Source: Methanofastidiosum methylothiophilum
Lineage (GTDB): Archaea; Methanobacteriota_B; Thermococci; Methanofastidiosales; Methanofastidiosaceae
Assembly: GCA_001587635.1 (NCBI GenBank)
Contig: LNJE01000003.1
Location: 57,970 to 121,969 of the forward strand
DNA length: 64,000 nt
Reading direction: 5' to 3'
In this document: piece by piece, positions 25,695 to 34,756 of the stretch
Layout of the letters: each line of letters begins with the position of its first letter
How positions within the stretch are numbered: position 1 is the first letter of the stretch
Position numbers and translations under genes: made by a program
Notes under the pieces: model-generated
Told to the model about the DNA's origin: nothing
Database searches by the model: none
The model's input: the letters and a program-made list of their open reading frames with translations, nothing else

Positions 25695-28172
25695 ATGCCA
25701 GATGATGAAATAAAAATAAATAAAATTTTTTCCTCTTTAGATGCTAAGCATGGATTGGCTCTTTTCTCACAAAATGAGATAACTGAAATAGAAAATAGAA
25801 TTCAAGAATCAGAAGGAAAATATTATATTCGATGCCTCAAAAAAGACAAGTTAAAGATAGCTAAGCCTGAAGAGATAGTTCGACAACTTTGGATTAATAG
25901 GCTTATTAATGAGTACAATTATCCTCTGGATAGAATTGATGTAGAAAAAGTTGTCTATTTTGGTTCTAGGGTAGATCCGGGTGCCGCAGATATTGTTGTA
26001 TATCACCAAGATTTAACTAATTATTTCATATTATTTGAAGTTAAAAGACCTAAAAGAAAAGAAGGCCTTGAACAACTAAAATCCTATTGTAATGCAGAAG
26101 GAGCACCAATAGGTATATGGTCAAATGGTAACGAATTGATAAGGCTGCATCGAGAAGAGCCAAATGTTTTCATTGAAATACCTAGAATACCTAAAGTTAC
26201 TGAAACTTTGAGTGATATATTAACTGAAAGATGGACCTTAAGGTGGCTTGAGGATAATGATGAATTAAAAAAAGGTAAGACTACACTAAAAAAGATAATA
26301 TTGGATCTTGAAGAATTGGTACTTGGCAATTACGATGAAGGATTTGATGAAATTTTCAAACTAATATATGCTAAATTATATGACGAATATAAGGGAATCA
26401 ATAATCCTCGCTATCAACTTCAATTTTATGTGGGCGATAGAGATCCAGAGTCCCTTTATACAGTTATAAATAATTTACTCCAAGGTGCGAGAAGAACCTG
26501 GCATGGCATATTTGAACAGACAGATGCTATAGGGTTAAGACCCGCGCATTTGAAAGTATGTGTCTCTTTCTTACAGAATATCAAATTATTTAATTCAAAT
26601 CTTAGAATAATTGATGAAGCATTTGAATATTTAATACCTCAGACGGCCAAGAAAAAAGATGGCCAATTTTTTACACCTCGAATGGTTGAAGACATGGCCG
26701 TGAAAATGTTAAATCCAAAATCTCACGAATATATAATAGATCCAGCCTGTGGTTCTGCAGGATTTCTATTACATTCAATAATGTGGGTATCTGGAGGGGT
26801 CATAGATGGTAGACCTTTACCCACACCTGCACAAAATTTTGCTCAAAATAATATCTATGGAATAGATTTTGCAAAAAAAGCAGTTAGGATTGCAAAAGCA
26901 ATAAATTTAATTGTTGGTGATGGTAAAACACATATTTTTAGAGATAATTCATTAGCACCTAATACATGGAACGATGAAACAAAAACGGGTCTTAGGTCAA
27001 GACTTTTAGAGCTCTCTAACGAAGAATCAAATAATAATAATCAAACGAATTTCTTATATTTTGATTTTGACATTCTATTGACAAATCCGCCCTTTGCAGG
27101 TACTATTAAAGAAAGAGAAATATTAAGGCTTTATAACTTGGGTGAAAGGAATGGCAGATTACTAAAGAAAACTGATAGACATATTCTTTTCATTGAACGT
27201 TCATTACAATTTTTAAGGCCTGGAGGTAGAATGGCCATAGTCATCCCCCAAGGAATTCTAAATAATACTAATCAAGAATATATTAGGCGATTCATGATTG
27301 ACGAAGCGAGAATTTTGGCAAGTGTTGGACTACACATCAATACTTTTAAGCCACATACTGGAACAAAAACGAGTGTTTTATTTTTAATGAAATATACTAC
27401 TGAAGAAAAAGAAATGATTCAAAAGTTAAAATCAAACTATGAAACTAAGTGGGAGGAATATATTGAAAAATTAGTAAAGGATTTCAAAGATGTTAAATGG
27501 GATACGGCTATAGAAGAAGATAGTGTTCCAGAAATTATGAAATCATTCATAGAATCTACTTTTGACAATCTTGAAGATTTAGAAATATTTAGTGAAGAAA
27601 ATACTGAAGATAGTAACAATGAGGAAGAAGATTTAATTTCTTTTCCATCCTTAGTATCAGAATTTCAAAAATTAAGTGAAATATTAAATGAAAAAGAAAG
27701 TGAAATAAAGGCCTGCATGGCTGAAAAGAAAAATAAACAATCCAAGTTACCTATTGATGCAGAATTAAAAATTGTTTCAAAGGAATATTACATATCATTG
27801 ACAAAAGAAATTAGAGCACTAAATAAGAAAATAGAAAAAATATATTTACAAATTTCAGAAAGGACTCTAGGTGGCCAAATATTTTTAGTTCTAAATGACA
27901 AAAAAATTAATCTTGGATTTAAAGAATATTGGATTGATGCCCAAGTCATGAAACAAATAGATTATCCGATATTTTTTGCCGTTAATCAAAAACCTCTTAA
28001 GGATAATAAAGGGGAATATAATTACAAAAGAAATGAAAACAAAGAATACGAATATGATGACAAAGGGCATATAATCATTGAACATGATTTGGATGAAATT
28101 GCTGAAGCTTTTAAGGAATTTGCACAGGAGCAAGGATTTGATTTCTGGGGAGATAATAGTGCCAATTGTTAA
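25695..28172 (+). CDS. Fused HSDR_N nuclease-like / HsdM adenine methyltransferase
   Basis: 825 aa. Residues 1-200 resemble the HsdR N-terminal PD-(D/E)XK domain: GSRVDPGAADIVVY and ILFEVKRPKRKEGL give the Asp, Glu and Lys positions. Residues about 250-620 are a type I HsdM N6-adenine methyltransferase, with SAM motif IDPACGSAGFLLHS (about 348-361) and catalytic NPPF (about 464-467). The remainder is a charged coiled coil (660-720) and a C-terminal domain ending DFWGDNSANC. With the specificity subunit encoded next, the complex should methylate adenine in a bipartite target. Whether the fused nuclease-like domain cuts DNA is open: there is no HsdR helicase/translocase in the window. ATG 25695 is the first in frame. 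Confidence 0.85.
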   Translation: MPDDEIKINKIFSSLDAKHGLALFSQNEITEIENRIQESEGKYYIRCLKKDKLKIAKPEEIVRQLWINRLINEYNYPLDRIDVEKVVYFGSRVDPGAADIVVYHQDLTNYFILFEVKRPKRKEGLEQLKSYCNAEGAPIGIWSNGNELIRLHREEPNVFIEIPRIPKVTETLSDILTERWTLRWLEDNDELKKGKTTLKKIILDLEELVLGNYDEGFDEIFKLIYAKLYDEYKGINNPRYQLQFYVGDRDPESLYTVINNLLQGARRTWHGIFEQTDAIGLRPAHLKVCVSFLQNIKLFNSNLRIIDEAFEYLIPQTAKKKDGQFFTPRMVEDMAVKMLNPKSHEYIIDPACGSAGFLLHSIMWVSGGVIDGRPLPTPAQNFAQNNIYGIDFAKKAVRIAKAINLIVGDGKTHIFRDNSLAPNTWNDETKTGLRSRLLELSNEESNNNNQTNFLYFDFDILLTNPPFAGTIKEREILRLYNLGERNGRLLKKTDRHILFIERSLQFLRPGGRMAIVIPQGILNNTNQEYIRRFMIDEARILASVGLHINTFKPHTGTKTSVLFLMKYTTEEKEMIQKLKSNYETKWEEYIEKLVKDFKDVKWDTAIEEDSVPEIMKSFIESTFDNLEDLEIFSEENTEDSNNEEEDLISFPSLVSEFQKLSEILNEKESEIKACMAEKKNKQSKLPIDAELKIVSKEYYISLTKEIRALNKKIEKIYLQISERTLGGQIFLVLNDKKINLGFKEYWIDAQVMKQIDYPIFFAVNQKPLKDNKGEYNYKRNENKEYEYDDKGHIIIEHDLDEIAEAFKEFAQEQGFDFWGDNSANC

Positions 28173-29592
28173 TGTTATAAGATTATCAAATATCGAAGGT
28201 GCAACAAGAATAGATTCTGAGTATTACTCTCCTCAGTTTGTAGAAAATAGGAAGATATTATTAGACAATTCAATGAGATTGGGAAAATACTGTTTTGTTA
28301 CAGACGGTGAACACGGCTCAGTTGATTTTCAAGAACAAGGTATAAAATATATTATAGCTGAAAATGTAAAAGAGAATTATGTGGATTTGGATGGAATAAG
28401 GTATGTTTCCGATGAAGTCGATAGAAGAAATAAAAGAGCATCTCTTCAAGAAGAAGATGTTTTACTATCTATTAAGGGAACTGTAGGTTTATCTTCTGTT
28501 GTTACTTTAGATATGCTCCCTGCAAATCTAAATAGGGATGTCGCAAGATTAGTTCCAAACCAAAAATATATAGATCCTTATTTTTTATCAATCTTTCTTA
28601 ATAGTAAATATGGGCGTTTACAAACTTTGAGAGAATCCTCAGGAAATGTTCAACAAATGATTACTTTAGGAAGAATTAGAGAATTACTTATTCCAATCCT
28701 TAAAAATCAAAAATTATACAACATAATAGTTGAATATTCTCTTGAATGTATATCGCGCTCAAAATCACTATATTACGATGCACAAAAATTACTTCTAGAT
28801 GAACTTGGACTATCTGATTTTAATCCTAAATATGAATTGTCCTATGTTTCAAATCTTATGAATTCTGTTAATGAATATAGAATGGACGCCGAATATTTCC
28901 AGCCTGCATACGAAGAGTTAATTGAAAAAATTAAAAATTATAAATATGGATATAAAAAACTTCTAAACCTAAGTAAAGATATTAAACCTAATTTTAATCC
29001 TTTATCTTTTCCAAACAATACTTTTAACTATGTTGAATTATCTAATATTGATTCCTCCCTCGGCATAATTACTGATTTTACAACTTTGAAAGGAGACGAA
29101 GCTCCAAGTAGAGCAAAAAGAATACTAAAGCATGAAGATATTATTGTTTCTAGTATTGAGGGCTCTTTAGACAAAGTTGCAATCGTTGATAAGTATAGTG
29201 AAAATTCTATAGCTTCTAATGGATTCTTTCAATTACGCCCAATGGGTATTTTACCTGAAACTTTATTAATAATGTTTAAAACTTCTATTCTTCAAATGCA
29301 ATTAAAAAAAGGATGTTCTGGAACTATTTTAACAGCTGTTCCAACAAATTCATTGAAAAAATTTATTATACCCAATGTCAAAGAAGAATTACAAAAAGAT
29401 GTAACTTTGCTAATTCAAAAATCACACAAAGAAAGAAATAATGCCAAAACATTGTTTGAGATTGCCAAAAAAGGAGTAGAAATTGCTATCGAAAAAGATG
29501 AGGCAACTAGTGAAAATTGGATGAAAGAAGAAATTAAAAAACTTGGAATTGAAATTAAATTTAAATTGGGTGGGCCAACGGGAGGGCTTTAG
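28159..29592 (+). CDS. hsdS: Type I specificity subunit HsdS
   Basis: About 477 aa with two target-recognition halves. Each opens with the same repeat: RIDSEYYSPQFVENRK and RMDAEYFQPAYEELIEK. Each holds a TRD strand pattern (DVLLSIKGTVGLSSVV; DIIVSSIEGSLDKVAIV), followed by a conserved helix. HsdS chooses the DNA sequence for the HsdM partner. I chose GTG 28159 because GGGGAG lies 6 nt before it and it overlaps hsdM by 14 nt; the frame extends further upstream without homology. The stop codon lies inside a strong hairpin at 29581-29598. Confidence 0.88.
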   Translation: MPIVNVIRLSNIEGATRIDSEYYSPQFVENRKILLDNSMRLGKYCFVTDGEHGSVDFQEQGIKYIIAENVKENYVDLDGIRYVSDEVDRRNKRASLQEEDVLLSIKGTVGLSSVVTLDMLPANLNRDVARLVPNQKYIDPYFLSIFLNSKYGRLQTLRESSGNVQQMITLGRIRELLIPILKNQKLYNIIVEYSLECISRSKSLYYDAQKLLLDELGLSDFNPKYELSYVSNLMNSVNEYRMDAEYFQPAYEELIEKIKNYKYGYKKLLNLSKDIKPNFNPLSFPNNTFNYVELSNIDSSLGIITDFTTLKGDEAPSRAKRILKHEDIIVSSIEGSLDKVAIVDKYSENSIASNGFFQLRPMGILPETLLIMFKTSILQMQLKKGCSGTILTAVPTNSLKKFIIPNVKEELQKDVTLLIQKSHKERNNAKTLFEIAKKGVEIAIEKDEATSENWMKEEIKKLGIEIKFKLGGPTGGL

Positions 29593-29680
29593 CCCTCCTC
29601 GTCTGCTTAGCTGACGAAAAAATTTTCTATTCTCCCTCCCCGGAGGCCTCCCTCCACTCGAAGAGGGGAGGCCGGAGGGG
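29581..29680. terminator. GC-rich triple-hairpin cluster after hsdS
   Basis: Three stems follow one another. GGAGGGCT-TT-AGCCCTCC (29581-29598) includes the hsdS stop codon. CGTC...GACG with an inner GC pair spans 29600-29616, followed by A6T4. GGCCTCCC (29645-29652) pairs with GGGAGGCC (29666-29673), extended by CCCC/GGGG across a small internal loop (29638-29680). This is far more GC-rich than its surroundings. It may terminate transcription or be a structured RNA or REP-like element. Confidence 0.5.
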
Positions 29681-29744
29681 AAAATACAATTATCCGGGAA
29701 ACTTATTTAAACATTGAGTTTCATATATATGTTCGATGATTTTG

Positions 29745-30541
29745 ATGTCAGATATTACTGTTAAAGTTAAAGAAGAAAATTTTGGAATTGTTGCTTCCAA
29801 GATTCATGATCTCATTAAAACTAAGAGTTAATTATATGCTCTATTTGATGGAATTAAAAAAAATACTGTTTATGTAACTTCTGAAATTACTTTCGAAGAG
29901 CTTGAAACAGTAAATGTTTATGATAGATTAAAGCCATTGCTTAAAGGCACTGTATATTTGAATAAAAATGCACAAACGAGACTTGATAAATGGGAATCTT
30001 ATGGATTATTAATCAAAGAGAAGATAGATAGAAATAATGTCTACTTTCCAACATTAGCATCTTATTTCTTAAAACATCCTGAAAAATTTAGCAATATTTG
30101 TAACAACTATGAAGATTTTGTTTTTGGCCTTTATCAGAATGAAATATTCTATGACTATATCAATTTGATAGTGCATATTACAGAAATACCTGGGCAAGAA
30201 TTAACTAAATATTTAGATACTATGAAGAGATTAAAAAGTAAAGTGAATAAAGGTAGCAGAGGGGCCATATATAAAAAGAATAAGAATGAAAACTTTCTAA
30301 AATCACTCAAAACAATCTTTTTAATGGGTGAAACTCTAAAGGGTTCTATAGGTGAAATTCTCTACCTCAACAAGATAGTATATTTGAAACCAAGTTAATT
30401 GATTGTGAGGGTATAGAAAACGGATTTGGAGACCTAAGCTATTTTGAATATAATTATATGAAAATCTTAGAAAAAAAATACAACTCGTTTAGTGTGGATA
30501 AAGTAGATCTAATACCAGAAAATTTAACCGCTACTGGTTAA
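29745..30541 (+). pseudogene. Unrecognised gene with in-frame TAA and 3' frameshift
   Basis: From ATG 29745 the frame reads MSDITVKVKEENFGIV and is stopped by TAA at 29829-29831. It then continues in the same frame without break (ALFDGIKKNTVYVTSEITF) to 30398. Near 30370 a change of frame would extend it through IFETKLIDCEGIENGFGDL to TAA at 30541. The only long intact part is 29937-30398 (153 codons from a TTG). No family recognised. Decay, or one nonsense plus one indel error, are the two explanations; neighbouring genes show the same kind of damage. Confidence 0.55.
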
Positions 30542-30547
30542 ATTTTC
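30518..30547. terminator. Perfect 12-bp inverted repeat
   Basis: GAAAATTTAACC (30518-30529) and GGTTAAATTTTC (30536-30547) form a perfect stem with a 6-nt loop. It overlaps the last codons and the stop of the broken gene before it. It may be a terminator or an operator for the next unit. Confidence 0.55.
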
Positions 30548-30655
30548 GTTATACAAAAATTAAAACATATCTGATTTATTTTTTTCTAACTTAAATTTTG
30601 TATTCATTGGTTAGATTATCTGGAAATTTCTTTAAATATAGGGGGCATATTGATA

Positions 30656-31663
30656 ATGATCGATGTGGCATAAAAGAATAAACTCAAAGACATCGATATA
30701 GATCCATTTTCGGATGGCCAGACTACTCTTGGAGAAGGCCATCTTGAAGAACTTAGAATAAAAATGGAATCAGAAAAAAATGAGTTTAATTCTTTAAATA
30801 GGCAATTAAGAGAAAAGAAAGATGATTTAAAAATTATAGAAAAACATCTTCCAAGATACAAAGAAAGGCCAAATTATGAATTTCTATTAGAAGATATCCA
30901 AGGGATAAACGAAGAGGTAAAAGAGCTTGAATCAAGGATAAAATTCCACCCATATAAAGAAAGCAAGAGAGAGTATGAGTATCTAAGGGGCTTTGTTATA
31001 CCTGATAATCCGATATCAAGCTGTATAATTGATAAAATTTCACTCAAATATAGTCTTGTTCCGCTTGATAAGAAAGACTTCATAATATATCAAAAACAAG
31101 AGCTTACTAGGGATGAAGCAAAGAGGAGAATATATTTAGAAAACTGGGCTAAAAGATTCAAGGCTCTTTTAAGAGAGATATTCTACTACTGCAAAAAGAA
31201 CAAGGAATACTTAGAGCTAAAAGATGTTTTTGCACATGAGCATAAGAAAATCTACATATATAGGCTTGATTTTACTGATGGCTTAACTTTTGAGCTGTTT
31301 CCAGAATTCCCGTTTTCTCCCAAATTGACTATAAATACCATAACATATGATCCATTTAATAAAATTGAATATAATTTCATTTTGAAGCAAAACAAATACC
31401 AAGCACTTACTAGATGTATAAATAAATCTAGTGCAACTCTTTTTAGATTTTACAATAAGATTGAGCATCTAATTTTAACTCCTAAAAATAGAAAATTATT
31501 CGTGGATAATAGCATGGGGTATACTCTTGAAAGGCTATTTAGACCTGATATCAATAAGCTATACCTAAAAAGGCTGGAACTACATCAAAATTACAGATTA
31601 AGAGATTCAGAGCTTGTATATCCTCTTACAAACTGTCTTTACATGCTGTTTTCTAAAGCATAA
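30656..31663 (+). pseudogene. Unrecognised coiled-coil protein, early in-frame TAA
   Basis: ATG 30656, with GGGGG about 10 nt upstream, starts MIDVA, then TAA at 30671-30673, then the same frame continues (KNKLKDIDIDPFSDGQTT) into a 299-codon open frame from ATG 30764. If translation starts at 30764, the product is intact at 299 aa. It has an N-terminal coiled coil (residues 1-65, FNSLNRQLREKKDDLKIIEK) and a basic middle (RDEAKRRIYLENWAKRFKALL). The C-terminal part is aromatic-rich (YRLDFTDGLTFELFPEFPF). No known family or catalytic motif. The first 36 codons show coding-like residues, so the longer form was probably ancestral. Confidence 0.5.
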
Positions 31664-31675
31664 ACTCCAACAAAT

Positions 31676-32419
31676 ATGATCGAAAAAACAGTATACCTTA
31701 ACAGCAAATCGAGAAGTTATCCCAAGACCAGAATATATTCGAAAACTGAGGAATTAAGAGAAAAGTATGGGATTACTATTGACGGAACTTTTCTAAGATG
31801 CGAAAATGATTTTACAGAGGAAGTGATAAAAAGGCAGTGCGGCGGCCTTGATGTTTCAAACATCAAGTATATCCATCCGGAAAATAGGGATATCCCAGAG
31901 AATATTTTATCTTTGAAACATAGGGAGATTTTATTTAACAACTATCTGGATAATTTATTTCAAGATAACAATCCTCTATCCTTTTTTGGAAAATATGTTT
32001 CCCTTATCTGCTCTTCTCTTCACTTAAAGGATGAGGATTTATTAAATGAAAAGCTTGGAAAAACTAATTATTTCTATCTTGATCTATTGAATTACCTTTA
32101 CGAGCTTGGAACTATAGGGTCTGTAGAGGAGGAGACCGGAATACCTAGGAGGACATTGTCAAGGCATGTTTCAAGGCTTGTAAAAGAAGGGGTTGTTTAC
32201 AAAGACTATGCCAGGAAAAGATATCTCTTAACTCCTAAAGGATTAATTTTACATGATAGAAAAAACGAGCTTTTAGGATTGTTTGAAATAGTCTTCGCCA
32301 ACTTTAACAATCCAAGTAGTAATACTATAATCCAATACACGCCAGATACTATTATCTCTTTACTAAAAGACACTATTGACCTATCGCTTTTCATGGAGGG
32401 AGAAGATGACGGAAGCTAA
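31676..32419 (+). CDS. Winged-helix DNA-binding protein of unknown role
   Basis: A 247-aa protein. Residues about 140-190 form a winged helix-turn-helix (GSVEEETGIPRRTLSRHVSRL then KEGVVYKDYARKRYLLTPKG), so DNA binding is likely. The N-terminal part (TVYLNSKSRSYPKTRIYSK) shares the TVYLN start with the decayed gene at 29745, which may indicate a common fold or origin. It lies 12 bp after the coiled-coil gene and overlaps the next gene by 14 nt, so the three form an operon. It may regulate this operon. Confidence 0.65.
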   Translation: MIEKTVYLNSKSRSYPKTRIYSKTEELREKYGITIDGTFLRCENDFTEEVIKRQCGGLDVSNIKYIHPENRDIPENILSLKHREILFNNYLDNLFQDNNPLSFFGKYVSLICSSLHLKDEDLLNEKLGKTNYFYLDLLNYLYELGTIGSVEEETGIPRRTLSRHVSRLVKEGVVYKDYARKRYLLTPKGLILHDRKNELLGLFEIVFANFNNPSSNTIIQYTPDTIISLLKDTIDLSLFMEGEDDGS

Positions 32420-32708
32420 AGATATCGATATCCCTCTTGTAAGAGACGATACTTATCAGCTGCTCAAAAAAAAAGATTAGATTAAACGAGCTAAATGAAG
32501 TTATAAGCAAGCTAATGAATATAGAGTTCTCGACTCTGGAGATGAAGTTATCCTTTATCTTTCCATATACGAAAGAGAGATCATTGTAGTATCTTTCTTT
32601 GATGAAGATGTGGAGTATGTTAAAAAACATGGGCTAGATGAAGCAATTGGAAAGAGAGTAGGAATTTTGAAGATTGATAGGGAGATTAGGGTAAAAGAAG
32701 ATTGGTAA
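32406..32708 (+). pseudogene. Small unrecognised gene broken by two indels
   Basis: From ATG 32406 (ribosome site GGAGGGAG) the frame reads MTEAKDIDIPLVRDDTYQ and stops at TAG and TGA soon after an A9 run. Dropping one A gives KKIRLNELNEVISK. A second shift near 32510 restores the original frame, NEYRVLDSGDEVILYLS, and this runs to TAA 32708 (GILKIDREIRVKEDW). The complete product would be about 100 aa. Both the start and the end are in the same frame, so two compensating indels fit. The A run makes sequencing error possible. Confidence 0.55.
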
Positions 32709-32772
32709 ATATATTGGATTGGCCACTAAAATATCTTAGTCAAATAAAAGTTCACTAATTTATTGGGAAAGA

Positions 32773-32782
32773 TTTATAAATA
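32773..32782 (+). promoter_or_regulatory. TATA box with adjacent inverted repeat
   Basis: TTTATAAATA is placed for initiation near 32800. Downstream, TTACCAA (about 32802) and TTGGTAA (about 32821) form a 7-bp inverted repeat that would overlap the start site, and ATGGTAAC/GGTAAT words recur. This arrangement suits an autoregulatory operator. Confidence 0.45.
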
Positions 32783-32838
32783 CATATGTCACCATATATA
32801 TTACCAATGTATGGTAACAATTGGTAAGAGGCGGTAAT

Positions 32839-33366
32839 ATGGGTAATATTTCTATAAACATAAATAAGGACTCAAAATATACTATAAATATAAAAGAAGA
32901 GTATGATATAAATGAATTTATTTCAACTTTTGAAGGCCATATCTCACTCATAAAAAATATTCGTTTAGGCAATGAAAAATCAGAGAATAAAATCTTATGC
33001 AAAGAACAAATTAATACCAAGTCATCTTCAAGTTTCTTAAGATATCCATTAATTAAGGAATTGGATACAATGATAAGAAGTCTAGGAACAGATATAACTA
33101 TTAAAGATGATGACTCTATGAGGTCTTATTATTCTATACTTAAATCGAATATGAAAACACGAGGTTTAGTTTGGCTAAAACCTGTTGGAAATAATTTATT
33201 AATTCATCTAAGAAAGGGCGACTACGGAAATATAGATACAAAAAATAGAGTAAAATATTCAGAAGAAGGTAGTAGAACTTTTGGCGATTATCCCACAATT
33301 AATATATATAATCATCAGGATTTAGAATATGCTTTCAAATTAATAAAATATATTTATAATAAATAA
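32839..33366 (+). CDS. Unrecognised island protein, 175 aa
   Basis: Start ATG 32839 has GAGGCGGT 4 nt upstream; the in-frame TTG at 32821 is less likely. N-terminal half: short beta/helix pattern (SININKDSKYTINIKEEYD). C-terminal half (RGLVWLKPVGNNLLIHLRKGDY) is reminiscent of the DUF5655-type C-terminal domains found beside restriction or DNA-processing proteins, but I am not certain. It is intact, unlike its upstream neighbours, and has its own promoter. Confidence 0.6.
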   Translation: MGNISININKDSKYTINIKEEYDINEFISTFEGHISLIKNIRLGNEKSENKILCKEQINTKSSSSFLRYPLIKELDTMIRSLGTDITIKDDDSMRSYYSILKSNMKTRGLVWLKPVGNNLLIHLRKGDYGNIDTKNRVKYSEEGSRTFGDYPTINIYNHQDLEYAFKLIKYIYNK

Positions 33367-33368
33367 TC

Positions 33369-33470
33369 CTAAATCCCAAACTGTGGAACACAAGCTAGAT
33401 AGCTTTCTCTGAGCTCTTTAGGATCTATATGATCGTAGCTATCAATAATGCTTCTAAAACAATACCGCAT
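33369..33470 (-). pseudogene. C-terminal remnant of a tyrosine integrase
   Basis: A 33-codon frame, MRYCFRSIIDSYDHIDPKE then LRESYLACVPQFGI, ends at TAG 33369. It aligns without gaps to the end of XerA encoded in this window (IYTHITDERRKKVYAKAHP). The catalytic Tyr, the following His-Ile, a second Tyr 12 residues after the first, and a Pro 17 residues after the first all coincide. The upstream active-site parts (Arg, His-x-x-Arg, GH) are missing: the frame runs into the tRNA. It lies 10 bp inside the island beside the att site, where the integrase of such elements is normally found. Confidence 0.65.
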
Positions 33471-33486
33471 TAACTTTGTAAAAAAG

Positions 33487-33571
<85 letters not shown>

Positions 33572-33575
33572 GCTT

Positions 33576-34361
33576 CTAAATATTTTCAACAAGATTATTT
33601 AAATCTTCCAATTTTTTAGACATCAAATCTAAAGCTTTAGAAACTAAGTCATTAATATTCATATTCAAATAAGATTCAACAAAAAATATAAACGCATCAT
33701 TTTCATAAGATATTTTAATTACCTCTTGCTCACAAACTTCTTCGCACGCCCTACACATAGTGCATTCATAAATATTTTTAAATTTAATTTGGTCTTTTTC
33801 CTTGTAAAGAATATTTTTAGGGCACTTTGAAACACATTCATCACAAGCATCACATTTATCTAAATCAAAATCTATCTTAGGAACAAACTTATACCCTGCA
33901 TTTGATACTTGCCATTTTGCATGATCTTCTGCCGTTCCAATTCTGGCCACTGCATCAAATTTTAATTCTTGTCCTTCGCCAAGTTTAGTGATTGGTATAT
34001 CTTCAAAAATTGGGTATATATCTGAATCCCCAGAAACTAAATCCTTTGAATATACTGTACAAGGGCCAATTTTTTCAAGAGATAAAGTAACTGAACATTT
34101 TTCGCATCCTTCTCTGCACCCACACTCTTCAGGAGTAATGTAAATTTCAGATGCATTATTCAATGGAATTAAACCTACTCTATGTGCTATAATTTCATCA
34201 AAAACTGGAGAATTGTTTTTATAAAATTTTAAATAATCAACTGCTATTGAAGGCATTTCAGAAATGAATATACGCCTCAAAGCATTGACCAATGGTACAG
34301 AAATACCTCTAACTAAGAATCTTAACTCCTTCTCGTCTTTTTTGAAAATCTCTATCTCCAT
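33576..34361 (-). CDS. rpoD: RNA polymerase subunit D (Rpo3) with two Fe-S clusters
   Basis: 261 aa; counterpart of bacterial alpha and eukaryotic RPB3, nucleating RNAP assembly with subunit L. Residues 1-50 show the alpha motif (LVNALRRIFISEMPSIAVD). A ferredoxin-like insert carries CDACDECVSKCP and CTMCRACEEVC, all eight cysteines kept, so two [4Fe-4S] clusters are expected; other archaea have lost one or both. The start overlaps the uS11 stop by one base, so translation is coupled. Confidence 0.95.
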   Translation of the reverse strand: MEIEIFKKDEKELRFLVRGISVPLVNALRRIFISEMPSIAVDYLKFYKNNSPVFDEIIAHRVGLIPLNNASEIYITPEECGCREGCEKCSVTLSLEKIGPCTVYSKDLVSGDSDIYPIFEDIPITKLGEGQELKFDAVARIGTAEDHAKWQVSNAGYKFVPKIDFDLDKCDACDECVSKCPKNILYKEKDQIKFKNIYECTMCRACEEVCEQEVIKISYENDAFIFFVESYLNMNINDLVSKALDLMSKKLEDLNNLVENI

Positions 34362-34756
34362 TATACTCTTCTACCTCTCTTGCCCCCTTTGGCTCTTGTA
34401 CCATCATGAGGTATAGGTGTAGCGTCTTCTATCTTTCCGATTCTAAGTCCAGCCCTAGTAAGTGCTCTAATAGTTGCTTGAGCCCCCCTTCCAGGAGTCT
34501 TGGCTTTGTTTCCACCTGGAGCTCTAACTTTTATATGGACGGCTACAACACCTTTTTCTATGGCCTCTTCAGCTGCTTTCGCTGCTGCTTTCATTGCAGC
34601 ATAAGGGGATGATTCGTCCTTTCCTGTCTTTACTATCATGCCACCTGATACCCTACTTATTGTTTCAGCACCAGTTAGATCGGTTATATGGATTAAAGTA
34701 TTATTATATGATGCATATATGTGGGCTACCCCCCATCTTCCACCTTCTTTTGGCAT
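34361..34756 (-). CDS. rps11: Ribosomal protein uS11
   Basis: 131 aa, normal archaeal length. Signatures: WGVAHIYASYNNTLIHITDLTG, split as N-terminal strands, and RAGLRIGKIEDATPIPHDG near the C-terminus, with a basic GRRV-type end. It binds 16S rRNA at the platform. Start and stop overlap its neighbours by one base each, indicating tight coupling with uS4 and Rpo3. Confidence 0.96.
   Translation of the reverse strand: MPKEGGRWGVAHIYASYNNTLIHITDLTGAETISRVSGGMIVKTGKDESSPYAAMKAAAKAAEEAIEKGVVAVHIKVRAPGGNKAKTPGRGAQATIRALTRAGLRIGKIEDATPIPHDGTRAKGGKRGRRV

Noticed and set aside
25637..28645. 15-nt exact match TTGAGAGAATCCTCA between the hsdM upstream region and hsdS
   Set aside because: One or two such 15-mer matches are expected by chance in 64 kb.
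29829..30673. Recoding of TAA as a sense codon in the two island genes
   Set aside because: All housekeeping genes end normally at TAA and read through no TAA. The third island gene has TAG, TGA and indels, so decay or sequence error fits better.
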